Shown: positions 44,367 through 53,307 of the stretch, one piece after another | Layout of the letters: every line of letters begins with the position of its first letter | Numbering within the stretch: position 1 is the stretch's first letter | Assembly: GCF_030066995.1 (NCBI RefSeq) | Contig: NZ_JASJAP010000004.1 | Span: 124,001-188,000, forward strand | DNA: 64,000 nucleotides | Direction of reading: 5' to 3' | From: Erythrobacter sp. | GTDB taxonomy: Bacteria > Pseudomonadota > Alphaproteobacteria > Sphingomonadales > Sphingomonadaceae | The notes under the pieces: model-generated | What the model was told of the DNA's origin: nothing | The model's input: the letters and a program-made list of their open reading frames with translations, nothing else | Database searches by the model: none | Translations under genes and position numbers: made by a program

Positions 44367-44643
44367 AGTGTCTCCTTCGAAGAGTTCGGTCGGGGCGATC
44401 GGCCGAACACCGGGGGTGATGTCCGTTGCCGTCTGGTAAAACATGAGGGCTCCCGTGCGAAAAGCAAGCGAATAGCGAGGGAGATCGGGTCTCCAGCGAC
44501 GATTGATGCCGGTTGTTCGCCGCAAGTGCGCTCTTCGTTACACCGCCTCGAAGAAGTCACGCGCGCTGCCCTTCGCGTTGAGCGCGCGAGATGCAGCTCC
44601 GCCGCCGACGGACCAAACCGCCGCACCCTTCGCGCAAAAGGGC

Positions 44644-44675
44644 AAAAAAAAGGCCGGGGATACGCATCCCCGGCC
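44644..44675 (-). terminator. Rho-independent terminator of the rplK-rplA operon
   Basis: On the minus strand a perfect 10-bp GC-rich stem (44652-44661 with 44666-44675: GGCCGGGGAT/ATCCCCGGCC) and a 4-base loop are followed by eight Ts. It lies 37 bp beyond the rplA stop. Confidence 0.95.
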
Positions 44676-44711
44676 TCTTACTCCGCTTGCAGAGTGTAGG
44701 AAAACGCGAAC

Positions 44712-45404
44712 TTACGCGCCTTCCACCTCCGCGATATCGATCTTGAGGCCCGGGCCCATCGTCGAGGTCAACGAGACCTTCTTGACGTATTTGCCCTTCG
44801 CGCCCGACGGCTTGGCCTTCACGACCGCATCGGTAATCGCCTTGAAGTTTGCCTTCAGGTCCTCGTCCTTGAACGACAGCTTGCCGATGCCGGAGTGGAT
44901 GATGCCCATCTTCTCGACGCGGAATTCGACCTGGCCGCCCTTGGCGTCCTTGACGGCCTGCTCCACATTGGGGGTGACAGTGCCAAGCTTGGGGTTCGGC
45001 ATCAGGCCCTTGGGGCCAAGGATCTTACCCAGTCGGCCCACCACGCCCATCATGTCCGGCGTCGCGATCACGCGGTCATAGTCGAGATTGCCGTTCTGCA
45101 TGTCTTCCATCAGGTCTTCGGCGCCAACCTTGTCCGCGCCAGCCGCAGTGGCCTTTTCGGCGTTGTCGCCGCGCGCGAAGACCGCAACCTTGGCGTCCTT
45201 GCCCGTGCCCGAGGGCAGCGAGATCATGCCGCGAACCATCTGGTCGGCGTGACGCGGGTCAACGCTCAGATTCATCGAGATCTCAACCGTCTCGTCAAAC
45301 TTCGCCTTGTGCTCGCGCAGCGTCGCAATCGCTTCATCAACCGTATACAGCTTCTCGCTGTCGAGCTGCGCGATCGCCTTCTGCTTCTTCGTCATCTTCG
45401 CCAT
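44712..45404 (-). CDS. rplA: 50S ribosomal protein L1
   Basis: The 230-residue protein carries typical L1 segments: [48 protein letters not shown] and [13 protein letters not shown]1 forms the mobile stalk at the E site and in many bacteria represses translation of its own operon. It follows rplK by 4 bp and is followed by a strong terminator. Confidence 0.98.
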   Translation of the reverse strand: MAKMTKKQKAIAQLDSEKLYTVDEAIATLREHKAKFDETVEISMNLSVDPRHADQMVRGMISLPSGTGKDAKVAVFARGDNAEKATAAGADKVGAEDLMEDMQNGNLDYDRVIATPDMMGVVGRLGKILGPKGLMPNPKLGTVTPNVEQAVKDAKGGQVEFRVEKMGIIHSGIGKLSFKDEDLKANFKAITDAVVKAKPSGAKGKYVKKVSLTSTMGPGLKIDIAEVEGA

Positions 45405-45408
45405 TGGT

Positions 45409-45840
45409 TCAGCCCTCCACCACTTCGAGGCCCATCGAACGGCACGAGCCTTCGATGATCTTCATGGCCGCATCGATATCGTTCGCGTTGAGGTCCTTCA
45501 TCTTGGCCTCGGCGATTTCCTTGACCTGGCTCGACTTGATCGAACCGGCGGACACCTTGCCCGGCTCTTTCGAGCCCGACTTCAGCTTGGCCGCCTTCTT
45601 GATCATGTAGCTCGCGGGCGGGCTCTTGAAGGTGAAGGTGAACGAACGGTCGGCGTAGACGGTGATCGTGGTCGGGATCGGCGCGTTCTTTTCAAGATCC
45701 TGCGTCGCGGCGTTGAACGCCTTGCAGAATTCCATAATGTTGACGCCGCGCTGACCGAGCGCGGGACCGATCGGGGGCGAAGGGTTTGCGGTGCCCGCAG
45801 GCACCTGCAACTTGATATAGCCTTCGATTTTCTTGGCCAT
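45409..45840 (-). CDS. rplK: 50S ribosomal protein L11
   Basis: The 143-residue protein shows [54 protein letters not shown] and the C-terminal RNA-binding [23 protein letters not shown]11 sits at the GTPase centre with 23S rRNA and is needed for stringent response activation by RelA. In most bacteria secE-nusG lie just upstream, but here they are about 3 kb away behind oppositely oriented genes. Confidence 0.98.
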   Translation of the reverse strand: MAKKIEGYIKLQVPAGTANPSPPIGPALGQRGVNIMEFCKAFNAATQDLEKNAPIPTTITVYADRSFTFTFKSPPASYMIKKAAKLKSGSKEPGKVSAGSIKSSQVKEIAEAKMKDLNANDIDAAMKIIEGSCRSMGLEVVEG

Positions 45841-46309
45841 CGCTGGCCTCCTTTCTCACTGTCGAACGCGGCCGCGGCGTTGGGCCAAGGCTGCGTTCTC
45901 ATGTTAAGCGGTCCAGCAGCGAGCCCCTTGGCCCGCCTCCCGCGTGGAATCGCGCCGTTGCCGAACGCGAAGCGCGCCATTTAGCGGTTCGCGTCCGGAT
46001 TGCAACCTTTGCGTCCGCTGTGCGACCCATCGGCCCGGACGGCTCAACTCATCGCACGTAGAGAACGCCTGGAACACATGGAACACTGTCCTGAAGCAAA
46101 AAAGGCGCCCCCTCGAATGCGGGTTCCACGACGCCCGATCCGACGGGCGCGAGGCGGCAGGGAAAAGCGAGCGAGACATAGAGAAGCGGCTTACCGCAGG
46201 CAGGTGCAGTAGGAAAACGGCCTGCCGCACTACGAACGCGCCAAGAAAATATCCTGTTAATTTCTATAGCTTATCGCTAGTGCACACGAGGCTTTAGGGG
46301 ACTAACACA
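45841..46309. promoter_or_regulatory. Divergent intergenic region upstream of rplK and pspA
   Basis: These 469 bp separate rplK (leftward) from the PspA-family gene (rightward). Short frames here look compositional. The right part becomes AT-rich (around 46240-46280), as expected for a promoter. A GCAGGC/GCCTGC inverted pair lies near 46196-46226. No sigma-54 or EcfG-type consensus was recognised. Confidence 0.4.
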
Positions 46310-46993
46310 ATGCTGCGCGTGGCGATCCAGGTCAAAGAACTGATTTCGAGCAATGTGACAAGCGTGATCGAGACCGCGTCCGACCCGGTCAAGATGCTGG
46401 GCAACTTGCAGCGTGAGATCGAGGAATCGATCATCGCGCTTCAGGGCGAACGCACCCGCGCCGACCGGCGCAAGTCGCGGCTGGACGAGCAGAAGACGCA
46501 GCAAGAGATGCGCGAGGCGGACTGGGGCGAGAAGGCGAAGATCGCGATGGACCACGGGCGCGAAGATCTCGCCCGGCAGGCGCTGATGGCGCGAGAGGAT
46601 TGCCGCGCGGCGCTCGCCAAGCTTGACGCCGATAGTGCTGCGGCCGAAGCGGACCTCAAAGAGATTGACGAAGCGATAAGCGAGCTTGAGGCCAAGCGTG
46701 AGGAAACGCGCGAGCAGATTCTCCGACAAAGCGCCGCCGACGCTCACCACGCGTCCACCGAAACGGTCGGCCGCGCCCCCTCGAAGGCTGATCGGCATCG
46801 CAACCGCATATCCGAGCTTGAAAAGCGCACCGAGTTTGCGACTGATGGCTCTATCGAGAAGCGCGCGCAGGCCTCAGTCGAGCAAGAGATCGAAACGATG
46901 CGCCGCGAGAGCAAGATCGACGACGAGCTGGCCGCGATGAAGGGCGCGGGTTCGAAGAAGGCTCCCAGGAAGAGAAGCGCCGCCAAGAAATAG
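46310..46993 (+). CDS. PspA/IM30 family protein
   Basis: The 227-residue protein is almost entirely helical and charged, starting with ELISSNVTSVIETASDPVKMLGNL-type helix 1 sequence and continuing with long coiled coils rich in Glu, Arg and Ala (about residues 30-140). The tail is Lys/Arg-rich (SKKAPRKRSAAKK). PspA proteins bind damaged or stressed inner membrane and form oligomers. No pspBC or rsp operon partner is adjacent; the next genes encode membrane proteins after a 118 bp gap. Confidence 0.85.
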   Translation: MLRVAIQVKELISSNVTSVIETASDPVKMLGNLQREIEESIIALQGERTRADRRKSRLDEQKTQQEMREADWGEKAKIAMDHGREDLARQALMAREDCRAALAKLDADSAAAEADLKEIDEAISELEAKREETREQILRQSAADAHHASTETVGRAPSKADRHRNRISELEKRTEFATDGSIEKRAQASVEQEIETMRRESKIDDELAAMKGAGSKKAPRKRSAAKK

Positions 46994-47111
46994 ACCAACG
47001 CGCAGCTCTCCAGCGGCACCGGTTCAACCGCGCTTCAGGTGTATTACTCGCACTAGACACCCCGAACGATCCTCCCTATCTCGCCTAGCGGGATCATAAC
47101 GGGAGGATGCG

Positions 47112-47603
47112 TTGCCCATTTCGTCCATAAGCCTTGATCAATGGTTCGGCTGGGCTGGCCAGGCTGCCATGGCGGGGTGGCTGATCCTGATCTTCGCGCC
47201 TCGCTCCTTCCCCGGAGGGTACGGCGCGTGGCTCTTCGCGATTGCGCGCTACGTGATCCCGTTCGGCATCGCGTTGCTCTACGCGGGTTTTGCGATGGCC
47301 TATTTCTTCAGCGTCGATAATGGCGGCTTCGGCTCGCTCGATCAGGTGGCCGCCGTGTTGGGCAAGCGAGAGATGCTGCTGGCGGGATGGGTTCACTATC
47401 TCGCCTTCGATCTGTTCATAGGCGGCTGGATCGCGGTCGAAGCGGACAAGATCGGCCTCAACCGGCTGGTGCAGGCGCCGATCCTTGTCGCGACGTTCAT
47501 GCTCGGCCCGATTGGTCTAGCGATCTTTCTCACCATCAAGGCGGGCACGCTGCGCTGGCCGCGCGGAAGCTCCGACCCCGCGATGCGGGAGTTTCCGGCG
47601 TGA
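47112..47603 (+). CDS. ABA4-like (DUF4281) integral membrane protein
   Basis: The 163-residue protein has four hydrophobic helices and the family signature GWVHYLAFDLFIGGWI, followed by ILVATFMLGPIGLAIFL. Plant ABA4 is needed for neoxanthin synthesis, and bacterial relatives are of unknown function. The start is a TTG at 47112 after GGGAGGATGC; the nearby ATG is in another frame and stops quickly. Its stop overlaps the GTG start of the next membrane-protein gene. Confidence 0.8.
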   Translation: MPISSISLDQWFGWAGQAAMAGWLILIFAPRSFPGGYGAWLFAIARYVIPFGIALLYAGFAMAYFFSVDNGGFGSLDQVAAVLGKREMLLAGWVHYLAFDLFIGGWIAVEADKIGLNRLVQAPILVATFMLGPIGLAIFLTIKAGTLRWPRGSSDPAMREFPA

Positions 47604-48430
47604 CCACCACAGACGCTCCCGCCCGCGATCCGGTTTCTCTCGTCCCCCGGCTTTCGAGCGACCATATGACGCAGCTCAACCTCTCCTTGGCGTTGCTAAT
47701 GGCTGCGAGCTTTGTCGTGTTTGTGCCCGCCATGCTGATCGACCCGCGCGCGCTCGACAGCGCTCCGGTCTGGGTGAAGCCTCAGAAATTCAACATCTCG
47801 CTCGCTCTGCACTTCTTCACGATCACTGCGCTCGCACAGCTTGTACCGCGCAAAGTACGCACCGGGCCAACCCTGATCGTGTTCAGTTATCTGGCGGGTT
47901 TCGCGCTCCTGCTCGAATACGTTTGGGTGGCCGTTCAGGCCGCGCAGGCAAAGCGCTCGCATTTCAATTACGACAGCCAGTTCGAGGGACTGATGTACGC
48001 CGCGATGGGCGTGGGCGCGTTCCTGCTGATGACAATCGCGATGGCGCTCGCCGTGCAAATCTGGCGCAAGGGAGACCGCTCGCGCTTTGGTTTGTGGCTT
48101 GGCTCGGTCGTGGGCCTGACGGGCGCGTTTTTCTCGACGCTTTACTTCGGCTTCGAAATGTCGAGTTCCAGCCGCTATGTCGGCGCGCCGCTGGAAGGCG
48201 GCGGAGCGACCGTGCCCTTCTTCGGCTGGTCGAGAGAATATGGCGACCTGCGGCCTGCGCATTTTGTCAGCCTGCACCTGATGCAGACCGTTCCGTTCGC
48301 CGGGTGGCTGGCGGATCGCCGGGAATGGAACGCGAAAGGGATCGTGGCTGGCGTGACGCTGGCGCAACTGGGCCTGGCCGCCGCGCTGTTCCTTCAGGCC
48401 AAGGCCGGTCAGCCCTTCTGGCCGGCCTAG
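47600..48430 (+). CDS. Seven-helix membrane protein of unknown function
   Basis: The 276-residue protein has about seven hydrophobic helices, beginning at LSLALLMAASFVVFVPAM, with conserved-looking loops SAPVWVKPQKFN and GWSREYGDLRPAHFVSLHL. No family was recognised. The GTG at 47600 overlaps the ABA4-like stop (GTGA), so the two proteins are translated together and may form a pair. An internal ATG at 47666 is an alternative start. The 3' end overlaps the convergent small gene by 4 bp. Confidence 0.65.
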   Translation: MTTTDAPARDPVSLVPRLSSDHMTQLNLSLALLMAASFVVFVPAMLIDPRALDSAPVWVKPQKFNISLALHFFTITALAQLVPRKVRTGPTLIVFSYLAGFALLLEYVWVAVQAAQAKRSHFNYDSQFEGLMYAAMGVGAFLLMTIAMALAVQIWRKGDRSRFGLWLGSVVGLTGAFFSTLYFGFEMSSSSRYVGAPLEGGGATVPFFGWSREYGDLRPAHFVSLHLMQTVPFAGWLADRREWNAKGIVAGVTLAQLGLAAALFLQAKAGQPFWPA

Positions 48431-48789
48431 GGCGCGGTGACTTCGCGCGCCTTGCGCGCGGCGATGAAACTGCGGATGAATGCGATCATGGCGAACCAGC
48501 TGGTCGCCATCATCGCCGCAACGCGCAGGATGGCCAAGGTGTCGCCGCGAGCAAAGGCGCCGCGCAGCGGCATGATAAGGGCCACGAACACCACCAGCGT
48601 CAGCCCCGCGGCCACATGCGCAATCAGCTTGTTCTCGCGCATCACACCCTGCTGGCACAGCAACAGCGCCATTCCGAACACGCCGGGGATCACAGCGGTG
48701 AGCGAGGGCGTCACGGAGGACAGATAAGCCCAGGCCGACATCGCGATCAGGACAAAAGCGTTGAGCAGGTTGGCTGTCGGCGCTTTCAT
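48427..48789 (-). CDS. Small four-helix membrane protein of unknown function
   Basis: The 120-residue protein consists of four predicted helices: LLNAFVLIAMSAWAYLSS, VIPGVFGMALLLCQ, VAAGLTLVVFVALI and a C-terminal MMATSWFAMIAFIRSFI helix ending in a basic tail. It lies downstream of nusG on the same strand with a 41 bp gap and may be read from the secE-nusG transcript. Function is unknown. Confidence 0.6.
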   Translation of the reverse strand: MKAPTANLLNAFVLIAMSAWAYLSSVTPSLTAVIPGVFGMALLLCQQGVMRENKLIAHVAAGLTLVVFVALIMPLRGAFARGDTLAILRVAAMMATSWFAMIAFIRSFIAARKAREVTAP

Positions 48790-48830
48790 CTTCGCGTGTC
48801 TCCCTCAGGCGTCAGTCTCAGCTCAGAAGC

Positions 48831-49367
48831 TCACTTTACCAGTTCAACCTGTTCGAAGTCGAGTTCAACCGGGGTAGCGCGGCCGAAGATCGAGACGCTG
48901 ACCTTGACCTTGCCCTTGTCGAAATCGAGCTCTTCCACAACGCCGTTAAAGCTCGCAAAGGGTCCGTCGAGCACCTTGACCTGATCACCGATCTCATAAT
49001 CGACATTGACCTGCGCCTTGGGTGCGGCCTTGGCTTCCTCGACCCCGCCAAAGTAGCGCGCGGCCTCTTTCTCGCTGATCGGCTGGGGCTTGTTGTTGTT
49101 GCCCAGGAATCCCGTCACCTTCGGCGTGTTCTTGACGAGGTGATAGATATCATCGTTCATCCGTAGCTTGGCGAGGACATAGCCGGGCATGAACTTGCGC
49201 TCGACCTGCACCTTCTTGCCGCGTTTCACTTCGGTTACGGTCTCGGTCGGCACTTCGATTTCCTCGACGCCTTCGGAAAGGCCGAGCCGTTCCGCTTCGG
49301 CGAGGATCGATTCCTTCACCTTGTTTTCAAAACCGGAATAGGCGTGGATGATGTACCAGCGAGCCAT
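48831..49367 (-). CDS. nusG: Transcription termination/antitermination factor NusG
   Basis: The 178-residue protein has the N-terminal NGN domain (MARWYIIHAYSGFENKV, FMPGYVLAKL, VTGFLGNNNKP) and a C-terminal KOW domain (VKVLDGPFASFNGVVEELD). NusG couples RNA polymerase to Rho and the ribosome. The frame is open to 49484, but the ATG at 49367 is the family start. secE lies 58 bp upstream. Confidence 0.97.
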   Translation of the reverse strand: MARWYIIHAYSGFENKVKESILAEAERLGLSEGVEEIEVPTETVTEVKRGKKVQVERKFMPGYVLAKLRMNDDIYHLVKNTPKVTGFLGNNNKPQPISEKEAARYFGGVEEAKAAPKAQVNVDYEIGDQVKVLDGPFASFNGVVEELDFDKGKVKVSVSIFGRATPVELDFEQVELVK

Positions 49368-49425
49368 GGTGTTTCCTGCACAGTATAATGGGGCTTCGTG
49401 AGCGCCCTTGGGTTGAGGCGCGGCC

Positions 49426-49641
49426 TTAGATCGAGAGCGAGAGCGCGAAGTTGACCACCGCCTGGAACACGGTGTCGATGCCAAGGAAAAACAGCGCCAG
49501 GAGCACCATCATGATGAAGACGAAGATCGCGGTGCGGATCGTCTCATCGCGCGTGGGCCACACGACTTTCGAAGTCTCCGAACGCACTTGATTGACGAAT
49601 TCGGGGACGCTGGTTTTCTTCGGTTTGGTTTCTTCGGCCAT
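49426..49641 (-). CDS. secE: Preprotein translocase subunit SecE
   Basis: The 71-residue protein has the conserved amphipathic FVNQVRSETSKVVWPTRDETI segment and one C-terminal transmembrane helix (IFVFIMMVLLALFFLGIDTVF), the short single-helix form of SecE. It stabilises SecY in the Sec translocon. It is upstream of nusG, as in most bacteria; the usual upstream tRNA-Trp is about 2.3 kb away, beyond an AGCS symporter. Confidence 0.95.
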   Translation of the reverse strand: MAEETKPKKTSVPEFVNQVRSETSKVVWPTRDETIRTAIFVFIMMVLLALFFLGIDTVFQAVVNFALSLSI

Positions 49642-49879
49642 GATCGTGCGGCGCTCTTTGCAAAAAGGTTTCGTCTCCCCGACAGGTAGGGCTCATCGCT
49701 CTGCGGGACAAGGTCGCCGCTCAAGCTTTGAAATCTGCGATGTCCGGGAAGACGTGTTGCCATTATGCCCGTCGCAGAGGAATTGCAAGCGCGAGCTTGG
49801 AGCTAGGGGCTTTCGTTTTGCGGCGCACAACTCTAGCGTGCGTCGCTTCGGGCAAAGAACTACAGGGATATCTCACCAC

Positions 49880-51412
49880 ATGGCAGCCAATGACGCAGGC
49901 GGAATGAGCCTGATCGACCATGTCACCAACATTTCCGATTTCATCTGGGTGGGCACATGGATGGGCGAGCCCTTCCTGACCATTGCCGGAGAGCCGTTCC
50001 CGCCAATGGTCATCGTTCTGTTCGGTATCGGCTTTTACATGATGGTGGGGCTGCGTTTTTACCCACTCGTGAAACTCGGAGGCGCGTTTGCCGGCCTGTT
50101 CCGGAGCCGCAAGGGCGAAGGCGACGGGGAAATCAGCCCGTTTGCCGCCTTGTCCACCGCGCTTTCGGGTCAGGTTGGCACCGGCAATCTGGCCGGCGTT
50201 GCCACCGCGATCGCGATGGGTGGACCAGGGGCGGTTTTCTGGATGTGGATCACCGCGATCTTCGGCATGGCTCTGGCCTTTGGCGAAGGCTCTTTGGCGA
50301 TCCGCTATCGCGAGAAGACCTCGGATGGGGTCTATCGCGGGGGTCCGATGACCTACATCATGCTGGGTCTGGGTCCGAAATACACGTGGCTTGCCATCGT
50401 CTTCTGCCTTGGCACGCTGTTTTCGGCGATGGTCACCGGAAATTCGATCCAGGCCAACGCCGTGGCGGACGGGCTCAACGAATTGTTCGGGATCGAGGAG
50501 TGGCTGGGCGGCGCGATTGTCGCGGTGCTGGTTTTCATCGTGATTATCGGCGGGATCAAGTCGATCGGCAGCGTGGCTGAAAAGATCATTCCCTTCATGG
50601 CCGCCGCCTATATCGCGATGGCGGTCATCGTGCTGGCGCTGCACGCTGGCGATCTGCCCGAAACCTTCGGGTTGATCTTCCACGGCGCGTTCAATGCGCA
50701 GGCTGCAACCGGTGGTTTTCTTGGCGCAGCTCTCATCATCGCGATCCGCTTTGGCGCGGCGCGCGGCCTGTTCTCTAACGAGGCGGGACAAGGTTCAACG
50801 CCGATTGCGCACGCGGTTGCGCAGACCAACGATCCCGAGCAGCAGGGCCGCATGGCGATGCTGGGCACGTTCATTGACACCGTGGTGATCTGCACGATGA
50901 CAGCGCTTGTTATTCTGACCGTGCAAGGCGAGTTCACCGGCGGCGGCGAAGCAGTGAATCACGCCTGGAACAGCGATCTGCGCGGTTTTGCCATGACCAG
51001 CGGCGCCTTCGCGGCCGCGCTCCCGTTCACGATCGCTTCCATCCCGGTGGGCACGCTTATCGCTTCGATCGCGCTTATCCTGTTCGTCTTTACCACCTTG
51101 CTCACCTGGAGCTATTACGGGGAGCGGGCGATCACGTTCATCTATGACCGTGTGCCCGGTTCCTCGCGGCGGGGTGAAAAGATCCTTCACATGATCTGGC
51201 GCGTCCTGTGGTGCGTCGTGATCTATGTCGGATCGACGCAGGATCTAACCTTGGTCTGGCGTCTGGGCGACATTTCGAACGCCGCGATGGCGCTGCCCAA
51301 CCTTCTCGCGCTTGTCCTTTTGTCCGGCGTCGTGTTCAAGCTCGCGCGCGGCGACAAGCACGCCGGCAAGACCTACGGCAAGGAAACCCCCGAAGAGCCC
51401 GAGGAATACTGA
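49880..51412 (+). CDS. Sodium:alanine/glycine symporter (AGCS family)
   Basis: The 510-residue protein has about eleven helices with the AGCS motifs ALSGQVGTGNLAGVATAIA, GGPGAVFWMW and RGLFSNEAGQGSTPIAHA. It imports alanine or glycine with sodium. The frame is open from 49592, overlapping secE on the other strand, but the ATG at 49880 gives the expected N-terminus. It stands alone between secE-nusG and the tRNA-Trp region. Confidence 0.92.
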   Translation: MAANDAGGMSLIDHVTNISDFIWVGTWMGEPFLTIAGEPFPPMVIVLFGIGFYMMVGLRFYPLVKLGGAFAGLFRSRKGEGDGEISPFAALSTALSGQVGTGNLAGVATAIAMGGPGAVFWMWITAIFGMALAFGEGSLAIRYREKTSDGVYRGGPMTYIMLGLGPKYTWLAIVFCLGTLFSAMVTGNSIQANAVADGLNELFGIEEWLGGAIVAVLVFIVIIGGIKSIGSVAEKIIPFMAAAYIAMAVIVLALHAGDLPETFGLIFHGAFNAQAATGGFLGAALIIAIRFGAARGLFSNEAGQGSTPIAHAVAQTNDPEQQGRMAMLGTFIDTVVICTMTALVILTVQGEFTGGGEAVNHAWNSDLRGFAMTSGAFAAALPFTIASIPVGTLIASIALILFVFTTLLTWSYYGERAITFIYDRVPGSSRRGEKILHMIWRVLWCVVIYVGSTQDLTLVWRLGDISNAAMALPNLLALVLLSGVVFKLARGDKHAGKTYGKETPEEPEEY

Positions 51413-51502
51413 GCGGCCCGTTCAGACGCGGCCATGCGCGGCTCGAAGGGAAGGTTCCACCTGCACTCGGCGCGTGTGGGTCTCAGCTTGAAGGCAGGAT
51501 GA

Positions 51503-51688
51503 TCAGCGCCCTGCGCGCAGCCATTGGGCAAGGCGCGCCAACGCGCCGCTTCCCGGTTCGCGCGCATCGGCGCTTGCGCGTCGCGCTCTCACCACCCCGC
51601 GAGGAAGCGCGCGCACGCACAGCGCCGAAATCGCCAGCGGCTCACCCGCGAGTTTCGGCTGCGGACGGTTGAGACTAAGATAAGACAT
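51503..51688 (-). CDS. Small basic protein (61 aa) with strong ribosome-binding site
   Basis: The ATG at 51688 is preceded five bases upstream by AAGGAGGA, an almost perfect Shine-Dalgarno, which strongly supports translation. The protein starts MSYLSLNRPQPKLAGEPLAI and is rich in Arg and Ala in the C-terminal half (VVRARRASADA). No membrane helix or known family was recognised. It lies in an otherwise gene-free 500 bp gap between the symporter and tRNA-Trp. It may be a short regulatory or ribosome-related protein. Confidence 0.6.
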   Translation of the reverse strand: MSYLSLNRPQPKLAGEPLAISALCVRALPRGVVRARRASADAREPGSGALARLAQWLRAGR

Positions 51689-51693
51689 TTTCG

Positions 51694-51701
51694 TCCTCCT
51701 T
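51694..51701 (-). promoter_or_regulatory. Near-perfect Shine-Dalgarno for the small gene
   Basis: The minus strand reads AAGGAGGA ending five bases before the ATG at 51688. This is the strongest ribosome-binding site noticed in the window and decides the small gene's start. Confidence 0.8.
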
Positions 51702-51924
51702 TCAGGGTTCCTGGCGCAACTCGAAGGTCGTCAGTTCCCGTTTTCCGATGCAGAAATTACATGCCCAAGCGCTCCTGACCGGATGCTGAAATCGCGGGTT
51801 ATTTCCGGTTCAGGATCGGAGCCGAGGCGGTGTGCGATCACCGGGCAGTTTCCGCGCGCGTGGTTGCAGGCGCAGCGGATGCCCAAAGCGGGCCGACGGC
51901 CTTCTTCTGCGACATGGGAGGAAA

Positions 51925-52000
51925 TGGCAGGGGCGACAGGATTCGAACCCGTGGCCCTCGGTTTTGGAGACCGATGCTCTACCAACTGAGCTACGCCCCT
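51925..52000 (-). tRNA. tRNA-Trp (anticodon CCA)
   Basis: On the minus strand the acceptor stem AGGGGCG pairs with CGCCCCT, followed by G and an encoded CCA. The D arm is GCTCAGTTGGTAGAGC. The anticodon stem TCGGT/ACCGA holds the loop CTCCAAA with anticodon CCA, and the T arm contains GGTTCGAATCC. Length is 76 nt. Confidence 0.97.
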
Positions 52001-52111
52001 GCACTTGGACGCACGCCTTTAGAGGAGCCGAGAGGGCGAAGCAACACTCTCAAGCATCAACTTGTCGCCTTCGTACTTTATTGAAGAGCCTCGCCTGCTA
52101 CTCTTGGCCCC

Positions 52112-52858
52112 ATGCATTCTCCCTTGCGCAGCGCGATTCCCGTCGAGACCTTGCTGCTCGCCTATCGCAGCGGGATTTTCCCGATGGCCGACAAGCGCGA
52201 GGATCCGGACATCTTCTGGGTAGAGCCGCGGGAACGCGCGATCCTGCCGCTGCACCTGTTCCACCTGTCAAAGTCGCTGCGCAAGGTCGTGCGCGCGGAT
52301 CGCTTTGTTGTAACGCTCGACGGCGCGTTCGAAGAGGTGGTGAAGGCCTGCGCCGAACCACGTCCCGGCCACCCGGAAACCTGGATCAGCGATCGCATCT
52401 TGCGCAGCTATGTCGCGCTGCATGAAGCGGGGCACGCGCATTCGATCGAATGCTGGCGCGCCTCGGACCAGGCCGACGGGCCGCCTGTCCTGATGGGAGG
52501 ACTGTACGGCGTGTGTTTTGAGCGGGTCTTTTGCGGCGAGAGCATGTTTTCGCGAACAGACAACGCCAGCAAGGTCGCGCTCGCCTGGCTGGTCGCGCTG
52601 ATGCGCCGGGCGCGCTATCAACTGCTCGACTGCCAGTTCATGACCGATCACCTGGCCTCGCTCGGAGCGATCGAGATGCCGCAGCGCATGTATTTGCAGG
52701 CGCTGGAGCGGGCGCGGGGTCGACCACGAATGAGCCTGATGGAGGCGTACAAAGCCTTTACGCGCGAAGCGGTTGCGGGCTCTGTCCCCGGCGTTCAGCT
52801 GTTGCCCGATGACTCGCCCGGAAAGCGCATCGCGCAATCCTTGACCCAGACATCGTAG
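52112..52858 (+). CDS. aat: Leucyl/phenylalanyl-tRNA-protein transferase
   Basis: The 248-residue protein has LLLAYRSGIFPMAD, WVEPRERAILPL, a TWISDRILRSYVALHEAGHAHS-type segment, GGLYGVCFERVFCGESMFS and the LLDCQFMTDHLASLGA motif. It attaches Leu or Phe to N-terminal basic residues, marking proteins for ClpS-ClpAP degradation. Its 3' end overlaps the convergent DUF2155 gene by 64 bp. Confidence 0.97.
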   Translation: MHSPLRSAIPVETLLLAYRSGIFPMADKREDPDIFWVEPRERAILPLHLFHLSKSLRKVVRADRFVVTLDGAFEEVVKACAEPRPGHPETWISDRILRSYVALHEAGHAHSIECWRASDQADGPPVLMGGLYGVCFERVFCGESMFSRTDNASKVALAWLVALMRRARYQLLDCQFMTDHLASLGAIEMPQRMYLQALERARGRPRMSLMEAYKAFTREAVAGSVPGVQLLPDDSPGKRIAQSLTQTS

Positions 52859-53295
52859 ATCGGGTGTTCGACAACGTTGAGACTGGGCGATTCCTTGAAA
52901 AGCCAGCCTGAAAAAACCCGCGTGTGTTCGCTCTGCCCGCGCTCAAGCACATCAAGCTGCACGAACGCGCCGGTTTCCTGAGGCATTTCCCACGGCGCGG
53001 TTCGTTCGCACGTAGCCAGGCGCAGGATAACCGGACCCTCCTCGCGCACATCGCCCGGACGCATCTCGAAATCCTGGCTCAGATTGTTGCGCTTGTTGAG
53101 CAGGCCGATGGTTGCGACGCGTTCCTCGACCGGCGTTGCCCCTTCGACCGCGTCGGTGTCCGGCTCACCCTCCGTCTCACCTGCAGGCTCGACCGCCGCG
53201 CTCTCACCCAGCGCCTCGCCCTCTCCCGCAGTTTCACCGCAGGCGCTGACGACGAACGCAAGGGCCCCGGCGGCAATCAGAAATGGCGGGCGCAT
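52795..53295 (-). CDS. DUF2155 lipoprotein
   Basis: The 166-residue protein has a lipoprotein signal (lipobox Cys19 in VVSACGE), an acidic linker (Glu/Asp-rich, about residues 22-55) and a C-terminal DUF2155 domain with ATIGLLNKRNNLSQDFEMRPG, RTAPWEMPQETGAFVQL and FSGWLFKESPSLNVVEHPIYDVW-type segments. DUF2155 is restricted largely to alphaproteobacteria and its function is unknown. It is 12 bp after NDUFA12 and likely co-transcribed; it overlaps aat convergently. Confidence 0.85.
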   Translation of the reverse strand: MRPPFLIAAGALAFVVSACGETAGEGEALGESAAVEPAGETEGEPDTDAVEGATPVEERVATIGLLNKRNNLSQDFEMRPGDVREEGPVILRLATCERTAPWEMPQETGAFVQLDVLERGQSEHTRVFSGWLFKESPSLNVVEHPIYDVWVKDCAMRFPGESSGNS

Positions 53296-53307
53296 GGTGA
53301 AGTACAG

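Noticed and set aside
45904..46230. 108-codon minus-strand frame upstream of rplK
   Set aside because: No ribosome-binding site or family; composition matches non-coding DNA.
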